Shown: positions 5,837 through 5,837 of the stretch, one piece after another
Layout of the letters: the number at the start of each line of letters is the position of its first letter
How positions within the stretch are numbered: the first letter of the stretch is position 1
NCBI GenBank assembly: GCA_019245995.1
Contig: JAFAQW010000037.1
Coordinates: 1-5,837, forward strand
Source of the DNA: Vulcanimicrobiota bacterium
GTDB lineage: Bacteria; Vulcanimicrobiota; Vulcanimicrobiia; Vulcanimicrobiales; Vulcanimicrobiaceae
Length of the DNA stretch: 5,837 nucleotides
Direction of reading: 5' to 3'
Position numbers and translations under genes: made by a program
The notes under the pieces: generated by a model
What the model was told of the DNA's origin: nothing
Databases searched by the model: none
What the model saw: only the letters and a program-made list of their open reading frames with translations

Positions 5837-5837
5837 C

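Overview
The window is GC-rich bacterial chromosomal DNA with compact, ordinary gene spacing. Programmed frameshifting in prfB is a bacterial trait. The gene mix (a DUF2079-type membrane protein, an Exordium-like secreted protein with an HELGE motif, a phospholipase C/acid phosphatase-type phosphoesterase) would suit a soil lineage such as Candidatus Eremiobacterota (WPS-2), Acidobacteriota or Dormibacterota. That placement is an impression from protein style only, with low confidence.

Layout. Positions 3-1346 (minus) encode a DUF2079-type polytopic membrane protein. It starts with GTG inside the stop codon of the upstream gene. Positions 1346-2450 (minus) are prfB (peptide chain release factor 2), read through an intact programmed +1 frameshift at 2378-2393. 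A 97-bp divergent spacer follows. Positions 2548-3453 (plus) encode an unnamed protein with a GDPH motif, no signal peptide and a proline-rich tail. Positions 3454-3600 form a hairpin-rich spacer with mutually exclusive pairings. Positions 3601-4554 (plus) encode a secreted lipoprotein of Exordium-like/zincin-like character. Positions 4563-4627 carry two stem-loops with T-runs on opposite strands; the plus-strand one is a strong intrinsic terminator. Positions 4686-4937 (plus) encode a small single-pass membrane protein with a Ser/Thr/Asn/Gly tail. Positions 5030-5836 (minus) are the C-terminal 268 residues of a phosphoesterase that runs off the right edge.

How the genes work together. The left half is a translation/membrane pair (prfB-DUF2079) that looks translationally coupled. 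The right half is a set of separately expressed envelope or secreted proteins without an evident shared pathway. I found no tRNA, rRNA, CRISPR array, insertion sequence or phage gene. No gene-free stretch exceeds 300 bases; the longest spacers are 3454-3600 and 4555-4685. I do not see a clearly new multi-gene system. The best candidates for something undescribed are the structured leader at 3477-3568, the leaderless GDPH protein, and the HELGE lipoprotein.
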